This document shows positions 11,547-24,435 of a stretch of DNA of 64,000 bases, piece by piece. Position numbers and translations under genes: made by a program. The DNA is from Paramecium octaurelia (taxonomy: Eukaryota; Ciliophora; Oligohymenophorea; Peniculida; Parameciidae). Every line of letters begins with the position of its first letter. The first letter of the stretch is position 1. The notes under the pieces were generated by a model. It made no database searches. It saw only the letters and a list, made by a program, of their open reading frames with translations, and was not told where the DNA came from. The stretch spans positions 442,621 to 506,620 of the forward strand of contig CAJJDP010000058.1 of NCBI GenBank assembly GCA_905182995.1, given 5' to 3'.

Positions 11547-13215
11547 CACTGAAAATAAAATTAGAATTTTTATTATTGCATCATTTTATGTAATACAAAA
11601 TCTTGTCCCTCTTTCTAATTTCGATTATTTATATTTTTATGAGCTCTTCTTCACAACATAAATTGTAAGGAGGATTTTAAAGGAATCTAGAACCCTTTTT
11701 TGGTTTAAATAATAGGCTTTAGGATTGTTATCAATCTGATATCATTTTTGAATGCAATTAGAATTCATACATGTATAAATAAAGCGGAACGGATTTTAGG
11801 TTATTTTAAATTCTTCAAGATTCAATAATTTGTAGACAAGAAATAAAATTATATTTAAACAATTAATTCTATATATTTGTATCTTTTACAAGAAAATTCA
11901 TCAAAAGTGGAATCGAGCTAAATAAATTTGGCTGTGGATGATAGCATTAGGGGCTTAAAATGCGAAATATTTATTAGTTAAATAGGAGGAAATTGCGTAC
12001 TAAATTCCTGTTAAACTTCTGGTTCGACTTTAAATACTTTTGCATAGCTAATAGCATTAATCTAGAATATCTCTCTTATATAGATAGATCTAAATTGTTA
12101 AAAAAAGTTGGAAAGAAATATGTGTAATTAAAATAAGAATATCAAATATGAATTGTTGGAGGAGGCAACCTAGTTTATTGAAATCATACTATTAAAATCA
12201 TGTTATGAAAATGACTGGAACGATTCAATAGTACGATTGTTAGGTTTTATGGATTAAAAGATGAGGATAAACTTACAGATCAAATAAATTATTTAAAAAT
12301 AAGAAGCAATATATTAATGAATTGTGTTAAAAAATTTTAATTAATTTATAAATATATTATAAAACATTTATGCCTCTTTTTACAAATTTAAATTATTAAA
12401 GCTAAGTACTTTTAAATTCAAAATTGTTCTCTAAAATCCTAATTTTACTTATAATTTCATGAGCTTGGTGTTTTATAATAATTATAGACATGGAAAGTAA
12501 ATATTATTATTTGTTAGTTAAAAGATACATCTGAATTAACTATCAAGGTTAATCGTGTGAATAGTTGTCCTACAATAAATTATGAAAATCAATTTTATTA
12601 TTTTATCATGTTTCAAAAGATTTAAATTATTAAAATTTATTGAAAGTATATCGCTGCATTCTCTAAAATTACAAAGAATATCATTATGTCAACCGTTTTA
12701 GCTTAGTTAAGTTTCATTGAGATATAAATTGTTTTCTAATTTTGTTATTAAACCTCAATATAACTGATGAATTTAAGATGACCATAGACAATTTCGATAA
12801 ATTCATTATGAGATTATGAAATAAAAGATGCCGGTTCAAGTTATCAACACTAATGAAGGTTCTTATTAGATATTCTTTAATATCTAAGTAGGGTTTCAGT
12901 TTTTTGTTCTTTTTAATTCAATAATTTATAAAATATATTTTGTTTAAGGACTTACCATTAAAAATTTAAGTTAAGATAAGCGATTTTAGAATTTGGATGT
13001 TCTTAAACTGAAAAATTCATTAACAAAGCCCAAGTGTCTATTTCTATTTTTCAATTTTATTATACAAAAAATTCCTAAATTCACTGACATGATGCTAAAT
13101 ATTGTTATTTGTCATTCATATTGATCATTATTAATGAATCTCACACTCTAAAGAATAAATATACAGTTTAAATAATAAGTCAATAATAAGAAAATAAATT
13201 AATAGATAGATTATT
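11547..13215. other. Gene-poor stretch with coding-like fragments near 11.9-12.3 kb
   Basis: Mostly AT-rich sequence with frequent TGA. Between 11,890 and 12,330 the + strand has long open runs in more than one frame (for example FLLNFWFDFKYFCIANSI and LLEEATQFIEIILLKS). They do not join into one gene by any short intron I can find, so this may be a decayed gene. Nothing recognisable lies in the rest. Confidence 0.35.
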
Positions 13216-13476
13216 TCAATTCAATTCCCTTCTTTGAAACTTTTAATGTAAAAAGTTATTCCACTAATGAAGCTAATCTGTTAGGATTACATGATCACAT
13301 CTTTTTTTAGTAGTTTTTGTTTTTTTTTCAAAAGGAGAAACACACCTAAGAGGTTTCTTATGATTGAATCTATTATTCTTTAACTAAATTGGAATCATTT
13401 CTTCTTCTTCTATTATTGGCTATGTATCCCCGAAGCATTAAAGAAAACTTAAAGGCGATTTTGATATTTTTTCCAT
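13216..13476 (-). CDS. Small hypothetical protein (86 aa)
   Basis: An ATG-led open frame of 86 residues ending at TGA 13216-13218. It is basic and polar (NNRFNHKKPLRCVSPFEKKTK) with an acidic patch PIIEEEEMIPIQ. It has no recognised family and no neighbours within 900 bp. At this base composition a frame of this length could be chance. Confidence 0.3.
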
Positions 13477-14440
13477 AAAAATTTAATAAAATAATTAGTT
13501 ATGTTTTAATAATCATCAAGCTTGCTCTTCTAGACTGATAATACATCTCATTTTTAATTAGTGAACGTATTTATGAAACAGATTTGTTATAATGGAATGT
13601 CCAGAAAATTTGTGGACCTAGTTATTATTATTGAACTACATCTCATATATATTTACTAGCCAAAATATTACTCAATATAAAATGAAATTAAAAAGGAGTG
13701 AAATTCCTTCAATGAGAGGAAACGCAACTTAACCTAGAAATGACCTTGTATTGTTCTTGTATCCTTATTTCGAAGAGGGCGTTTCTAAGAATTGTTGATA
13801 GAAAATGGAAAATTGGTTTATACGACTTCTAGTATTAAAAATTTAATATGAAAATTTCTGGCAAATATTTCTATAATCCGAGCTCATTTTCTTTAATCGA
13901 GAAGTAAGTATTAAGTTTTTTAATTAAACATAAACAGTTTATATTATCAACAGTCATTAGTAATGGTGATTGATTGTCACAAGGTCATTCCATTTCCGTG
14001 GTGTACCTGATCGGGATGTTAGAATTTGTGGTGTAGATAGTTATTCCATGAGATAAGTTCGTCAGTTATAACTTAAATGCTCTTCTTTCTTCTTTGTATT
14101 TTACTTTTTGAGATTTCAAGTGCAATGTGGTGATTAAAATAGTGCTTTTTTGGAGAATCGTATTATTAATCATCTCCATTGATCGGACTAGTATCGCCAT
14201 TCAAAATTAGTTAAGTAATTGGATGATATTGGATAGTTTACATAAGAGGGTTATTTAAATAGTGTTGTATTTTTAATATTAATTTAAATTACTGTTGCAT
14301 GAATAAGACTTGTTCGATTAAAAATGTAAAAGATTTGAACCAAATTTATGGGAATGATATTTTATTTTAAAATTAATACGCATCATTATTATTTCTAGAA
14401 TAAAGTGAAGTTAATTAAACAAATAATATAAATCAAAATA
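13477..14440. other. Intergenic, no gene I can support
   Basis: Nearly 1 kb of AT-rich sequence. A 38-codon frame near 13,681 (MKLKRSEIPSMRGN) and broken frames near 13,960-14,150 are present, none extendable. Confidence 0.4.
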
Positions 14441-15536
14441 TCAATATAGTTTTTAAAAGAATTTATGTTCTAGAATTTGTTTACAATTAATTCTACGATG
14501 ATGATCTATTTAAAACATCAAATAAAGAAGATCAAGAAGATCCTGGTCTTCTATAATTTGATGTAATTATTTGAAATTCTAGACTTTTGGAAGAGAGTTA
14601 AATCTGGATTTAAATTTGGAACGTTGTTTCATGTACGAGGGAATGGGTCCAAAGATGGATTGTATAATAGCCAGATGCATTAAATCGTTATTGCCTACTT
14701 TAATAAAAACTCTTCCTATATTGAGGTTTGTTTTTTGTATATACCAGTGTATAATTCTACTATGAGGCAAGCTAGACTCCAGATGTCACTTGAGGTGTCC
14801 CAGGTGTCGCATCGCATAATGACCTCAGGTGCTCTGTATTACCTAGTATTGATGACGGTACTGTGATGTTCATTGGCTTGAGTGGCACCTCCCATGTCTA
14901 TTAGTTTAACTAAATGTCTTAGTCATTTAATTGATCTGGGTACTTTTGTTGATTGGCAAAGACAACGTTTTCGGGCTTGAGATCGGTGTGTGTGATTCCG
15001 AGGGAATGCATAAACATTAGTGAGGTAGTGACTTATTTAAAGATTGATTGGATTTCCTTAATGTTGAGTGTGTGTGATTGGATATAATCATGGAGATTGA
15101 TGTCAAGCTGTTTAAATTGTTGAATATGCTACCCTTTCAAGTAAAATACAATGATAGTCCTACCAAGTGAAGTAATCATAGAATTTGACGATACCCGCCT
15201 CACCGAAGGGGTCACGTAACTAGATTTTTCTTAAGACATCCACTTCTGTATGATCAGTTTCGCTCAAGATCTGAATATTAATCTAATAACTTTCACAGCA
15301 TATGGGTTTCCCTGTTGGTCAATCACTTCTAAAACCATTCCGAATGTGCCCGAACATAAATATTTCGTTATCACATATTTGTCTATTTTGTCTCCGATTT
15401 CATAGTGGAAGTGGCATCCACTGCTTGAAGAACTCCCTGATGAGCTACTGCTACTTGATGAACTAGAAGAAGAAGAGCTGCTGCTACTCCCACTGCTACT
15501 CCCACTGCTACTACTATCGGTAGTTGATCTAGCCAT
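14441..15536 (-). CDS. LAMMER/CLK-type dual-specificity protein kinase
   Basis: A 331-residue kinase starting at ATG 15536. Residues 5-40 are an almost pure Ser/Gly tract (about 25 Ser). The kinase domain follows: glycine loop LCSGTFGMVLEV, VAIK-type AVKIL, catalytic loop THTDLKPEN, then KLIDMGGAT in place of DFG and RQYRAPEVI. The LAMMER signature is present as DLMHLAIIQSIFGP near the C-terminus. CLK kinases phosphorylate SR splicing factors; a Ser-rich N-terminus may be a self-target. Four introns (20, 25, 26 and 29 nt) are needed, giving exactly 332 codons. A truncated second copy sits at 16145-16897. Confidence 0.93.
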
Positions 15537-15762
15537 CAATCTACTTTAAATTGCTTAAATCACTTAAGTTTGGAAGTATCGCGACTTCTACTCCTGATTT
15601 TGTAGTGCATTGTCTACGGCTCTGGTGTTTGCATTCTAATTTATTTTATATTTTTATTAATGATTTAATCAAATCAAACATTTGGTTTAATACCAGACAC
15701 CGACTATCTGACAGTTGAACCTGAACTTTTCACGACTGACCTCGTTACCGTACTACTCGTAG

Positions 15763-16143
15763 TCACAATCTCTAATACACCTCATAGCCATACCTTCTGC
15801 TTTTTCAGAGCTTCTAATTCAATTTCAGCATTCATCAATTTCTCTTGAGTCTCACTATAATCATGGTTTATTTCCTAAAACTTCCTCTTCCACACTTCCG
15901 CTTCATTGTTGACTTCTGTTATTCTTTAAGTAATCACTTCGCTGCGAGTCTGTTCAATTAAAACTCTCAATCTTTGATTCTCATCTTCTAGTTCATGAAC
16001 CTAAATTTAAATTGTACATTTACTCTTGTATTGTCCATCTCCTTAACTATTTACACCTCCTTCTTCTTCTCTAATTCTGCAATAAGAGATTATAAATAGA
16101 GCACTTCATCTCTCCAAGGTGCTTCAATTTCTTCTCTTGATAC
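15763..16143 (-). CDS. Coiled-coil protein, truncated duplicate at assembly gap
   Basis: The 3' part of the gene complete at 17124-17842, cut by the N at 16144. Confidence 0.8.
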
Positions 16144-16144
16144 N

Positions 16145-16897
16145 TGTCACTTGAGGTGTCCCAGGTGTCGCATCGCATAATGACCTCAGGTGCTCTGTAT
16201 TACCTAGTATTGATGACGGTACTGTGATGTTCATTGGCTTGAGTGGCACCTCCCATGTCTATTAGTTTAACTAAATGTCTTAGTCATTTAATTGATCTGG
16301 GTACTTTTGTTGATTGGCAAAGACAACGTTTTCAGGCTTGAGATCGGTGTGTGTGATTCCGAGGGAATGCATAAACATTAGTGAGGTAGTGACTTATTTA
16401 AAGATTGATTGGATTTCCTTAATGTTGAGTGTGTGTGATTGGATATAATCATGGAGATTGATGTCAAGCTGTTTAAATTGTTGAATATGCTACCCTTTCA
16501 AGTAAAATACAATGATAGTCCTACCAAGTGAAGTAATCATAGAATTTGACGATACCCGCCTCACCGAAGGGGTCACGTAACTAGATTTTTCTTAAGACAT
16601 CCACTTCTGTATGATCAGTTTCGCTCAAGATCTGAATATTAATCTAATAACTTTCACAGCATATGGGTTTCCCTGTTGGTCAATCACTTCTAAAACCATT
16701 CCGAATGTGCCCGAACATAAATATTTCGTTATCACATATTTGTCTATTTTGTCTCCGATTTCATAGTGGAAGTGGCATCCACTGCTTGAAGAACTCCCTG
16801 ATGAGCTACTGCTACTTGATGAACTAGAAGAAGAAGAGCTGCTGCTACTCCCACTGCTACTCCCACTGCTACTACTATCGGTAGTTGATCTAGCCAT
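16145..16897 (-). CDS. LAMMER kinase, truncated duplicate at assembly gap
   Basis: The N-terminal two thirds of the kinase at 14441-15536, shifted by 1,361 bp and lacking the part beyond the activation segment. It differs by one silent base. Confidence 0.85.
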
Positions 16898-17123
16898 CAA
16901 TCTACTTTAAATTGCTTAAATCACTTAAGTTTGGAAGTATCGCGACTTCTACTCCTGATTTTGTAGTGCATTGTCTACGGCTCTGGTGTTTGCATTCTAA
17001 TTTATTTTATATTTTTATTAATGATTTAATCAAATCAAACATTTGGTTTAATACCAGACACCGACTATCTGACAGTTGAACCTGAACTTTTCACGACTGA
17101 CCTCGTTACCGTACTACTCGTAG

Positions 17124-17842
17124 TCACAATCTCTAATACACCTCATAGCCATACCTTCTGCTTTTTCAGAGCTTCTAATTCAATTTCAGCATTCATCAAT
17201 TTCTCTTGAGTCTCACTATAATCATGGTTTATTTCCTAAAACTTCCTCTTCCACACTTCCGCTTCATTGTTGACTTCTGTTATTCTTTAAGTAATCACTT
17301 CGCTGCGAGTCTGTTCAATTAAAACTCTCAATCTTTGATTCTCATCTTCTAGTTCATGAACCTAAATTTAAATTGTACATTTACTCTTGTATTGTCCATC
17401 TCCTTAACTATTTACACCTCCTTCTTCTTCTCTAATTCTGCAATAAGAGATTATAAATAGAGCACTTCATCTCTCCAAGGTGCTTCAATTTCTTCTCTTG
17501 ATACTACTCCCAATCTTACTACTGTTTATTATGATGGACCGCAAGATGATTAACCACAAGGAGTACAGCATTATTAAGTTTAACCACATCCTCCAAGGAG
17601 TATAGATTGTCCTGGAATCTATTGGGATTGTAATTAGTAATTGGTGCTTAACACTTTGCTTGAATAAGAATTTAATTTCCCTTTTTTATGCCAAAATTGA
17701 TATCCCTCTGGTCTCGAAGATCTAGTATACTTTGTTGTCTTCAATTAAACAACAGTTATAGTACATATTCTGTTTAAGGAAGAGTGACTTATTTCCTTTC
17801 TTCTACAAATGATTCAGGTCTAAGTGTTGGGAAATAACTCAT
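17124..17842 (-). CDS. Coiled-coil protein with Cys/Gln-rich head
   Basis: 215 residues after removal of three introns (26, 23 and 22 nt). The head has an unusual Cys-Gln-Gly stretch (GGCGQTQQCCTPCGQ). From about residue 100 a coiled coil runs to the end (VHELEDENQRLRVLIEQ, LMNAEIELEALKKQK). If the last intron is not used, the stop is TGA 17143-17145 instead. The gene starts 28 bp from the divergent ZNF598-like gene. The composition suggests a cytoskeletal or basal-body component, but this is inference. Confidence 0.7.
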
Positions 17843-17870
17843 GTATTAATTTTTATTTCTTTAATTAATT

Positions 17871-20372
17871 ATGGATAAAGTAGAATCTGAATGCGTTCTC
17901 TGCGTTTAAGAGGCTGAAATCATTGCATTGGGCCATTGTAATCACAAGACTTTCTGCTATTAATGCATGATCAAAATGAGAGTCATTAGCAAAATCAAAG
18001 CCTGTCCTATTTGCAAACAAACCTTGGATAAAATAATTCTCACAGATAATCTCTAGGCTCAATTTAGTGATTATTCTATAAGCAACCTGATGTCTATCAA
18101 TTATTCCGTAACTAATCACTTTTAAATATTTTCTAGAAAGATTCAAAAGATGTTTTCTTCACAGATTCAGCATTAATCAAGGAAAAAATAGAAGGTTTGA
18201 ACAGTTTTAAATGTCCATTCCAAGATTGCCAAGCTGATTAACAGATAAGTAACTTCAACCAATTAAAATTACACTTAAAAGTTGAGCATTAGCGTTTCTA
18301 TTGGTAATCATATTTGGTATATTTAAATAGTGATGTGTGCATCGAGTAGAAGACTTGTTTCCTGGGAGAATAACAATTATACTCAGAATATTAAGTTAGA
18401 CATCATATAAATTATGGGGATGTGGATGAAGATTCAAATATCATATTTAAACATCCCTTTTGTAAATTTTGTAGAAAACATTTTTATGATGAAGATAAAT
18501 TTAAATAACATTTAAATCTTGCTCACATTAATTGCAGTTTATGTGAAAATATGAAACTCACTTTCTATAAAGATCATGGAAGTTATGAAAGACATTTGAA
18601 GTTGTCACATCATTTGTGTGAGGAACCAGAATGCAAACAAATGTTAGTCGTTTTCAAAACTTAATGTGAGTTAGATATGCATAAACAAATTCATTGCAAT
18701 GATCCTAGAATTAAAAAGATGTCTAACTTAAATGTGTAACAAATAGCAGGATTCTATGACGATTCTAAATAAAAAAAATAACTTAATGATAAAGAAGGAG
18801 AAGATTTCACAGATCAGTTTATTTCCCTTGAGTAAACCAAGTTAAAAGCTGTGATTCAAATTGATCAACATAAAGATGAGAACATTGATTTTAGAGAATA
18901 CTTGTATGTGGACTATAATGATGAATAAGACAAAATTAGTGATTAGAGTGAAAAAATGCATTCATAATAAAATATTTGTTTAGAGGATTTGCAATTGATT
19001 AAACCATATACACTTCCTCATATGAAGTTTCAATCCTTTATGGCAAAATGTGCCTAATTCTTCAAAGGCTAGAAAAATAAGGAAGAATCATTAAGAAAAT
19101 TAATTTAACTATTTGAAACTGATAAAATGAGCGCAGAACATTATGTAAATAGCTTCATTTAAATGTTTGAACCTAAAACAGGATTACGATTAATTACTTT
19201 TTATATGGCTATGAAAGATGTGAGAGATAAATTTGCGAAAATTTTAGATGATGCTTATATGAAGGAGTTGAAAGCATTGCCAAGAAGGAGTAATCCAATC
19301 ATAATTGTATGTAAAACATATTCAGAATTATTTATTAAATTATTGGACGAATTAAATAAAAATCTAATCAAAAGAATTGAAGATGGGGATTTGGTTTAGT
19401 ATTAAGATACCATTATGCCCAAAGAAAGAGTATTTTAATTGATTGAAGTTTTGAGACATGTAAAGACGTCCGAAATGGGAAAATTCAAATTTGCTTTGAA
19501 CTTTGGTCTCAGCACATAAGTATTAGAACAAATCAAACGTAAAATTCTTTTAGATGACATTTCAAAAATTTAATGTAAATAATCTCATTACTTATCAATT
19601 AGAACACATATCCTCCATATCAAATCATGATTTAGTTCCATTTTATCTTTATGTGAATTTGAGTATGAAGATTTTAAGAGGAGAACAAATTCACAAAGAA
19701 AAGAAAGATCTCAATGAATGTGTTTACTATGAATTCTTCCAGAACAATAAAAAACTATACAGTTTGATCAAGAAACCAGATAATAGTGATATTAACAGAC
19801 AAAACCTATTATAGAAATAAAATTAACTAAATAGAAATGGAATTGAAATGAATGCAGCTGATTTTCCTTCTTTACGTAATTCTTATTCTAATTTTCATAG
19901 CTAAAGCAGAGAAATAGGAATAAAAATTAGAGTAGCAATTTTATGTCAAATAAAATGAACCCCAGCAATAATAACAATAAGTAAAGAAATCAAAATAAAG
20001 ACAATAACAAAATCAAGCCATTGGGAAGTGGTAAAATAGTGGAGCAGCCATTTTTTAAAATCAAGCTGCAATTGAAGATCAATTCCCCAGTCTGGCTTCT
20101 AACACTAGTACTAATTAATTAAATGTATTTTAGCTTAAGCACCTTCTAAAAATGTTAAATCTAATAATGGACAATTTTAAGATGATGACTTTGTCCCTTT
20201 AGCTGATTATAAAGTGACTAAATAAAATGAAGAAAGTGAATGGGATAGTAATCCAATAATACCAGTAACATTAAAATCTATATATTAGAAAAAAAATACA
20301 TAAATGAAAGAGGTTGCCTAAATAAAGAAAAAGAACAAAAATATTGTATAGATTTCAGGTGGTTTTAGATGA
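17871..20372 (+). CDS. ZNF598/Hel2-type RING E3 ubiquitin ligase
   Basis: 797 residues from ATG 17871. The N-terminal RING reads CVLCVQEAE..LGHCNHKTFCYQC..CPICKQ. A set of C2H2-like fingers follows (FKCPFQDCQ.., HPFCKFCRKHFYDEDKFKQH, INCSLCENM, HHLCEEPECKQML). The distal Q-rich region carries the repeated motifs DFPSLP and DQFPSL, as in the animal protein. This ligase senses collided ribosomes and ubiquitinates 40S proteins to start quality control. Four introns (29, 28, 25 and 26 nt) leave exactly 798 codons. A frame that looked broken near 19.87 kb is resolved by the 25-nt intron, not by an indel. Confidence 0.92.
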
Positions 20373-20760
20373 TTTGTCTTGTAAGTCGAATGATGAATTG
20401 ATTTGCTTTGGGGGGATACTTATATTGTTAATATTGTATCAATAATTCATTTCTTATGTCTCTCTGTCTTTCGAAGTTAAAACTATTGCATGCCTTCTTA
20501 TTCTTAATTTCATTCTTAGCATTCTATTTTGTCATCAATTTTTCACAAAGGAGATTTAAAATCGATTTCAACATAGAATAAATAATATTATGTAAATGTA
20601 ATTGTAATTGTATATATAAAATGTGAAAGAAAAGAAGAGATTTGATAATTGAAACAATTATCGAAATGGTTAATGATATCATTGAATAATGTCATAGATT
20701 ATATTTAGTTATGAATTTAAGTAATTACATACATGAGATAAAACATATAATTATTTATAA
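20373..20760. other. Intergenic, with a possible 56-aa membrane peptide
   Basis: Spacer between two same-strand genes. A 56-codon frame at 20456-20626 (+) reads as one hydrophobic helix (LLHAFLFLISFLAFYFVI) followed by a Cys-rich end (CKCNCNC). It has a proper ATG and TGA, but may be chance. Confidence 0.35.
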
Positions 20761-23700
20761 ATGGATTTCTTATCACCTGACAATGCTTGTGGACAAAGTC
20801 TATTGATTCTGGTTGCAAGAGGAAGTGCCATTTTAGCTGAAATTTAGAGACTCTCAGAAAACATTCCCAAGATTATTACCAGCAAGGCTTAAGAATATAA
20901 AAAATATGAGAAAATCTTATTTGACTTTGAATACTTGAAAAACATCGATGTTCTTGAGGATGAGATATAAAGAAACTAAGTATGATATCATCTAAAGTAG
21001 GAAATAAACGAATTGGATGAAAACTTTAAGAAATCTTATTTACCATTAGTAGAAAGATTTTATAGATTATTTGAAAGCATTTATTTGTATTATTCCGACT
21101 TGATGGCATTTATATAGGAATTGGAGGAAGCTGTTTTTATGCAATATTCTGTTGAGACTGTTTTGTAGGATCCAGAAGGGAAAAGATTATTTGCGGAATC
21201 ATTTTATTTATATGGATGTATGCTATTATTGGTGGATATCTTGATTCCAGGAAAGGCAAGAGAAAAACTAATCATTTCCTATTACAGATACAAGGGAGGT
21301 TAAACAGCAATTGAGTTTATCAACGAAGTAACCAAATTGTGTGCAGAAACTGGGTATTCAAAAAGTGGCACTCGTCCTGCCTTTTATCCTGAAGAATACA
21401 TGTCTAGATTCTAGTTGCCAGAGAAACTCATAACAGAAGTGATCAATTCTATCAAAGATGAGGATATTTACAAATACACTAGCATTTATCCATCAGCTGA
21501 TCACAGATCAATAGCATTATCAGTCTAAGGCTCAATGTTGTATGTGTTGTTGTATTTCACTCCATCTATTTTAAATAATAAGAAGGTATCAAAAAATTAT
21601 CATAATTAAGGCCAAAATGAGAGAAATTGTTGACAAGCATTTCTATGATTAATGGGTGATATCATTCTATTTGGGTTACTTTGTCGATTTATCCGAATAA
21701 TGGAATCCATATGCTGCAGCCAGAGAAGCAATTAAAAATACAATTAATTTCGATTATATCTAAGAATTAGGAACATTTTATCGCAATAAACTTGCCGAAT
21801 AGATAAATAAAGCTCAAGAGTATCTCTACGAAGGATAAATGACACAAGAATTTGTTCTGGACAAGATATCATCTTTGATGAATTGTGTTAGAGAAAGTAA
21901 CATAGCTATTCGATGGATTTTACTTCATTCTAACACTAGCATTCCAAAGGCAAGGGAGTTATTAAATAAAATTGACAAATAAGAAGTTTTGTAATTACTA
22001 TTACAGAGTTCAAAATTTGAAAATCGTTTATTGAAAGCAATAAAGGCTATAATAGATAATAAACAATAATATTGGGATGAAGATAAAGTCAAATGCGTTG
22101 AGAGAATGCAAGAATTATCTGATTATTTCAGTGGAAAAGCTTTAGGAAAAGTGAAAGCGGATGAATCGTATATGTAATGGTTTACTGAGATGGGCAATTA
22201 AATATAATCCTTAAATTATAGTGATAGCACTCATGCTGGAAGGAAAATTCAAAGATTAATACAAGCTTTAGAAGACATCGAATAATATCCTCAAATTTCT
22301 ACATCTATACAAGTTAAACATTATTTAAATGAAACTAGGAAAGACTTGACACATATGGTCAAAATAGTTCATATTAAAAGCACTCTGCCTTCACACATTT
22401 CATATATTTCAGATTTCAGTTACTCATGGTAATGCTTAAAAGGATATAAAGAATTGATGCAAGCAAAAGTATAGAGTAATCCTCATTCTGCTTTAAGTTT
22501 AAAAACCACTTTTTAGAAGTTGTCTTCTATTTTAAATACTCCTACTATTCGTATTATCTAAGCTGGAAGTCCAGATTTAAATAGTGTCACAAAATACTAT
22601 TCTGGGGAACTTGTTAAATTTGTAAAAGAAGTTCTTTAGATCATACCTATATAAGTATTCGAAGTACTTTAGGATATTATCACATTAATCACATCAGTAC
22701 TGAAACCACTTCCTTCTAGGATTAACAAAATAGAATTGAAAGATTACGCTTAATATGAAGACAGGACTCAAATTGCCAAATTAACTAATTCAATTTCCGT
22801 CTTTACAGAATCCATTTTAACAGTTGATCCTTACTTGTTAGGCTCTATTGAAGTCAATCCCAGAGAAATGCTTGATCAAGGTATTAGGAAAGAATTAATG
22901 GCTTTGATCCATAAAATTCTTGATTCGTAATTGATATTTCCCAAAAAGGATATTTAAGATTTCCAAAGTAAATTATCTAAATTAGGGGAGGAGATTAATG
23001 GTTTCAAATTAGCCATGGAACAAATTCAAGATTTCGTTAATGCTTAAGGATTAAAGATGTTTACTGAAGAATTTAATAGGTTGATAGAATGTTACACTTC
23101 AATGGAACTTAAGGGTTTGATTACTGGAAATAAAGAGTTTGAAGAATTGAGTTATGATGAAGACATTCCTATGCCAGACGATAAAAGTAAGTAATATGGG
23201 GCCATCAATTTTATTGGAAGATTATTAAATTAAATCATTTTGATCACTAATCCTAGGGAAGTAGTATTTGTAGAATCAACTCTAGGCTTCTATGATAGCA
23301 CTGGAAAAGATATATTGAATCTAAAAACCATTGGATTAATATTGAAATGCATAGGTGTTAGTGGATTAAATGGAATTGATTTGCTTCTTAGTTAACATTT
23401 ATCGAAGGCAGTTAAGGATATTGTGAGAGTATTAAAATCTGACTTAAACCAAGAAAATAGGAATATCATTGATACTCTAATTAAATAAGTGAGATTATTC
23501 ACAAATTATGATGAGAACTATGATAAGGTGTATAAATAATTGGCTAAGTAATTTAGACCTCTTATTTCTAAAATCCTCTATCCTCTCCAATAGATTGGAT
23601 AATACATAAATTTAAGGAAACTGATTTGTTTAGTACTGTAAATGAAGGCTAAGGTAGGATCAACCAAACTATTCTTATGTTTAGAAACCTTAAATGACAC

Positions 23701-24334
23701 AATAGTTAACGATTTTATTAATCGATAGTACGATTCGACCATGGAATCAGATGTTAAAACTCAAATGGAAAATAACTTACTGTTTGACCTAACAAAGCTA
23801 TTCAACTATGTTGGATTATCTGATCCTCTTAGAAAGATATATGCATTATGCGAAATGCCTGAGTATTTATTCATTAAGTATCATTAGACACACTCCATTG
23901 ATTTTAGCTCTAGTGATATTGCATTAATTACCATTGATGGATTTTGATAAAAAATTGAATTGCCTTGTAAAGAAGGCTAAGGATAATTAATTGCAGTTTG
24001 AACCAAATTGTTTATTGATGGGAATTGTTGGATTTTTGAATCAATTTAATCAATTGCATTCATCGCTATTTGTTTCATATTTAGGGTAGAGAGTATGATA
24101 ATTAATTAGATTTTACATAAAATCAACTATCTTCTTTATGTTGCAATCGAAAGAACTATAGAAATAGCCAGAGATTCTCGGAGACTTCTTCATGTTGCTC
24201 ACAGTAATCGAGGAGATTTTCAGAATTAGAGAAGAAAGCTATGAAGTACAAATTTAAATGTAAATTAGAATTTTAAATAATTAATTCCTTTTGGATTATT
24301 CAACTATTTGAAGAGAGAGATGATAAAATGGTGA
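20761..24334 (+). CDS. WASHC5: Strumpellin, WASH complex subunit 5
   Basis: 1,151 residues against 1,159 in human. Strumpellin is a helical scaffold of the WASH complex, which activates Arp2/3 on endosomes. Clear family stretches are FLSPDNACGQSLLILVARG at the N-terminus, LYGCMLLLVDILIPG, LISYYRYKGG, PYAAAREAIKNT, SNIAIRWILLHSN and LPLMDFDKKLN. The C-terminal VIEEIFRIREESYENF also matches the family's end. Five introns at 20980-21000, 21586-21610, 23863-23887, 24086-24109 and 24246-24268 give exactly 1,152 codons. The stop is TGA 24332-24334. The same-strand neighbours downstream are a Rab and a sortilin, both endosomal. Confidence 0.96.
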
Positions 24335-24435
24335 AAGAACAGTATTATAACAACATAAATAATATAATAAGGAATATTATTAATTATAATTGTATTATTT
24401 TTTTAAAATTAAATTTTCTGAATAAACCTAAAGAA

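Larger units (their letters stand above)
14784..17504. repeat. Direct repeat 2: 14784-16143 = 16145-17504, N at 16144
   Basis: Two 1,360-bp copies separated by one N. I found one difference, G at 14973 versus A at 16334. On the minus strand this is the third base of the Pro codon in the kinase motif DLKPEN, so it is silent. The left copy holds the whole kinase and a truncated coiled-coil gene, and the right copy the reverse, as expected for unmerged contig overlap. Confidence 0.93.

Noticed and set aside
11311-11661. 116-codon plus-strand frame, hydrophobic
   Set aside because: Antisense to the N-lobe of the pseudokinase-kelch gene; no independent support.
15264-15539. Standard-code reading of the kinase start as a short poly-Ser protein ending ..KVIRLIFRS
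   Set aside because: The end is intron read-through; removing the 20-nt intron continues into the LAMMER kinase.
14784-17504. True tandem duplication of a kinase/coiled-coil gene pair
   Set aside because: One N at the junction, complementary truncation of the two genes, and the same pattern at four other places point to unmerged contigs.
19850-20060. Frameshift in the ZNF598-like gene
   Set aside because: A 25-nt GT..AG intron with DFPSLP continuity restores one frame; no indel is needed.
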